Shown: piece by piece, positions 62,011 through 64,000 of the stretch | Layout: each line of letters opens with the position of its first letter | Numbering within the stretch: position 1 is the stretch's first letter | Assembly (NCBI GenBank): GCA_965230625.1 | Contig: CBDDLL010000001.1 | Coordinates: forward strand, 3,658,001-3,722,000 | From: Saccharicrinis sp965230625 | GTDB lineage: Bacteria > Bacteroidota > Bacteroidia > Bacteroidales > Marinilabiliaceae | DNA: 64,000 nt | Reading direction: 5' to 3' | Notes under the pieces: model-generated | Database searches by the model: none | What the model was told of the DNA's origin: nothing | The model's input: only the letters and a program-made list of their open reading frames with translations | Translations under genes and position numbers: made by a program

Positions 62011-63003
62011 CTAATTTACTAATGCCTCTATTTCATGTATTAACACCACATTCCCAATTTTATGACCTGTGTCAACATACTGATGTGCATCAACAACATT
62101 TTCAAAAGGATATATTTTATCAATTATTGTATTAAGTGATTTTTTTTCTATCATATCTAAAAGTTCTTTAAGCAAGGTTTTTCGTTCTTTAACTGGTTTT
62201 AACCCTGTTGCTGAGAATATGGCTTTTTTAGAACTAAAAGCAGAGGTAAGTAGTGCTTGAAATAATAGCTTGAAATTTAGAACAGGAGAAAGGTATATTC
62301 CTTTGTTTTTCAAAGCTTTTTTGCTTGTGCAAAATGTACTTTTTCCAACAGTATCAAAAATAATATCATAAGTATTTAAATGATTAGTAAATGATTCTTT
62401 TGTGTAATCAATAATATGGTCTGCTCCTAAGGACTTTACCAAATTAATATTTTTTGAGCTGCAAACTCCAGTAACATGGGCTCCAAACTGTTTTGCCAGT
62501 TGAATAGAAGATGTTCCTATACTACCTGCTGCGCCATTGATTAATACTTTATCGCCGGGATTGATTTTTACTAAAGCTTTTAAAAAATTCATAGATGTAA
62601 GTGCTCCATCGCTTAACGTTGTGGCAACTTCAAAACTTAAGTATTTTGGCTTTTTTAAAATTAAGCCATCTTCGACAATTCTTATATATTCAGCATTAGT
62701 ACCAATTCCTAAAGTAGTTTCACCAAATACTTTATCTCCAATTTTAAATTGGGTAACTTCGGTTCCTGTTGATTCAACTACTCCTGAAAAACCAGTTCCG
62801 GTTACTGCACTTTTGGGTTTATTTATACCTAGAAATAATCGGGCAAATTTAGGCGTTCCTTTTCTCATCATACTTTCGGCAGTTGTAATACTCGAAGCAT
62901 AAATTTTTACTAAAATCTCATTTTCTTTAGGTTGTGGTTTATCTATTTCCTGTATTTTTAATACACTTGGACCTCCATACTTTGTACAAATAACTGCTTT
63001 CAT
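62011..63003 (-). CDS. Zinc-independent alcohol dehydrogenase / quinone oxidoreductase-like (MDR family)
   Basis: A 330-residue medium-chain dehydrogenase/reductase. The GroES-like N-terminal domain (about 1-125) starts MKAVICTKYGGPSVLKIQEIDKPQP and includes GTGFSGVVESTG; the zinc-ligand histidine and cysteines are absent, as in quinone oxidoreductases. The Rossmann domain has VLINGAAGSIGTSSIQLAKQFGAHVTGVCSS (about 155-185), whose glycine-rich turn binds NADPH. GADHIIDYTKE and YPFENVVDAHQYVDTGHKIGNVVL are typical of the group. Such enzymes reduce enones or quinones in stress defence. It is a single gene. Confidence 0.9.
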   Translation of the reverse strand: MKAVICTKYGGPSVLKIQEIDKPQPKENEILVKIYASSITTAESMMRKGTPKFARLFLGINKPKSAVTGTGFSGVVESTGTEVTQFKIGDKVFGETTLGIGTNAEYIRIVEDGLILKKPKYLSFEVATTLSDGALTSMNFLKALVKINPGDKVLINGAAGSIGTSSIQLAKQFGAHVTGVCSSKNINLVKSLGADHIIDYTKESFTNHLNTYDIIFDTVGKSTFCTSKKALKNKGIYLSPVLNFKLLFQALLTSAFSSKKAIFSATGLKPVKERKTLLKELLDMIEKKSLNTIIDKIYPFENVVDAHQYVDTGHKIGNVVLIHEIEALVN

Positions 63004-63182
63004 AATTTTTGTATTCTATATGTTTTTATCTGAAACAAAGTTAATTATGTAAGAGGTAATAAATCGTTGACTTAAGTTAATAAAGAGCTATGTTAGAATC
63101 TTTAAATATTAGGATTTACTTTTCGGATTGTTAATTCTTTTACGAATAACTATAATTGCAATTCGTTTTAATAGTAAAAATT

Positions 63183-63581
63183 ATGAGTAATCTGAATCAA
63201 AAATTCTCAAAAAACTGGATGTGGATTAGTTTCGGTATTTTTATAGTAACCGAATTATTTCTTGGCGGACTTGTAGGTGGTTTTGTAGTAGGTAAATATA
63301 TGTCAATTCATTTACGCTTTATGTTGCAAGGACTGTTAAACCTGATGGCGTATTTTATTGGAGGAATAATCATTGGTTTAATATCTCCTGGAATCAGGAT
63401 TTACGAACCAGCAGCAGGAGCTTTTCTATCTGTATTAGTTATGTTAGTTTTAACCTTTTTTACTCCATTTTCCTTTATTCATTTTAGCCTAACAAAAGTT
63501 ATAATTGGAGGTGGTATAGCTTTCTTTTTAGCTTTAACAGGAGCAAAAATAGGGGAAAGATTATCTGGAAATAAAATTTAA
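63183..63581 (+). CDS. Hypothetical four-helix membrane protein
   Basis: A 132-residue membrane protein (ATG at 63183, MSNLNQKFSKN; an in-frame TTG at 63156 would add nine residues). Four hydrophobic segments are seen: WMWISFGIFIVTELFLGGLVGGFVVG, FMLQGLLNLMAYFIGGIIIGLI, a short one around AFLSVLVMLVLTFF, and VIIGGGIAFFLALTGAKIG given here as separate parts. Glycine-rich helices of this sort suggest a tight bundle. No family is recognised. It precedes topB by about 150 bp, same strand. Confidence 0.6.
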   Translation: MSNLNQKFSKNWMWISFGIFIVTELFLGGLVGGFVVGKYMSIHLRFMLQGLLNLMAYFIGGIIIGLISPGIRIYEPAAGAFLSVLVMLVLTFFTPFSFIHFSLTKVIIGGGIAFFLALTGAKIGERLSGNKI

Positions 63582-63731
63582 TTTTAGTCAATGATAATTG
63601 GTTGTTGGTTAATTGTTTTTATAAGAATTTGGATATATGCAAATGACCATTGACTATTAGCAATGATAAGCACACCAAGTATGCAACCACTATTTTTACT
63701 ATCTTCGTGCAAGCACAGAAATTAAGAGAGA

Positions 63732-64000
63732 ATGCGCGTTTGTATTGCTGAGAAACCAAGTGTAGCGGGTGAAATTGCCAAAGTAGTTGGAGCAACAAGT
63801 AGAAAAGATGGTTATTACGAAGGAAATAATTACCAGGTTACCTGGACTTTTGGGCACCTATGCACATTAAAAGAACCACATGATTACCTTGCAGAATGGA
63901 AGCGTTGGAACCTAGGAACTCTTCCTGTTATTCCATCTCAATTTGGTATTAAATTAATTGAAAACAAGGGGGTTGAAAAACAGTTTGAGGTTATTCAAAA
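63732..64000 (+). CDS. topB: DNA topoisomerase III (5' part)
   Basis: The first 89 codons of a gene that runs off the window. MRVCIAEKPSVAGEIAKVVGA is the start of the Toprim domain, with the catalytic glutamate in AEKPS, and YQVTWTFGHLCTLKEPHDY is the next conserved block of bacterial topoisomerase III (TopB/TraE type). The enzyme decatenates DNA by single-strand passage. Without the rest of the gene, a chromosomal copy cannot be told from one on a mobile element, but the neighbourhood looks chromosomal. Confidence 0.9.
   Translation, partial: MRVCIAEKPSVAGEIAKVVGATSRKDGYYEGNNYQVTWTFGHLCTLKEPHDYLAEWKRWNLGTLPVIPSQFGIKLIENKGVEKQFEVIQ

Overview
The window is AT-rich chromosomal DNA of a free-living, probably marine or sediment-dwelling member of the Bacteroidota, closest in character to the Marinifilaceae/Marinilabiliales. 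The evidence is the presence of two hybrid two-component regulators with a beta-propeller sensor and AraC output, a type IX secretion (T9SS) C-terminal domain, lipoprotein-rich glycoside hydrolases, LVIVD repeats, poor Shine-Dalgarno sites, and promoters of the Bacteroidota form TTTG-N19-TAnnTTTG (a perfect copy stands before rpsF). No tRNA, rRNA or CRISPR array was found.

Layout. 1-5.6 kb: the end of a yqhD-type aldehyde reductase, a repeat, an NPP1/Vps62-like lipoprotein and a BvgS-like hybrid histidine kinase. 5.7-9.5 kb: an isoleucine operon (ilvB, ilvM-type small subunit, ilvA) preceded by what reads as two tandem ribosome-mediated attenuators, each with its own Ile-rich leader peptide. 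9.6-11.4 kb: an S-box (SAM-I-like) riboswitch and a monofunctional aspartokinase. 12-39 kb: a carbohydrate and phosphoester region without SusC/SusD: GH92, GH3, two outer-membrane-type proteins, a truncated SARP-like regulator, an LVIVD lipoprotein, then two hybrid two-component regulators enclosing GH16, a Ca-dependent PI-PLC-like lipase, GH115 and a metallophosphoesterase. 39.4-43.5 kb: pyrB-pyrI-flavin reductase, PhnA-like protein, a membrane histidine kinase. 43.7-48.5 kb: a TonB-dependent receptor with a small His-rich protein, an IS4-like insertion sequence, and a SUI1/YciH factor. 48.7-53.4 kb: NfnAB-type flavoprotein pair with a dihydroorotate-dehydrogenase-like protein, then rpsF-rpsR-rplI. 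53.7-57 kb: a stand-alone receiver and a serine hydrolase with a decayed GH3 half. 57-59.4 kb: an accessory strip of orphan genes, an IS110 remnant and unusual hairpin elements. 59.4-64 kb: M18 aminopeptidase, Crp-family regulator, quinone-oxidoreductase-like enzyme, a membrane protein and the start of topB.

How the parts connect. The aspartokinase and ilvA feed one pathway (aspartate to threonine to isoleucine), and both transcripts carry RNA leaders with different sensors (SAM, and charged Ile-tRNA through leader translation). The two hybrid regulators probably each control part of the GH16/PI-PLC/GH115/phosphatase set, but the substrate is unknown. 

The most notable observations are the tandem Ile attenuators, a 181-bp intergenic repeat present almost identically 61 kb apart in inverted orientation (with a third diverged copy), another three-copy intergenic repeat, a pair of hairpin elements whose loops and edges are conserved while their stems differ but still pair, and a GC-rich structured RNA candidate ahead of the first hybrid regulator.
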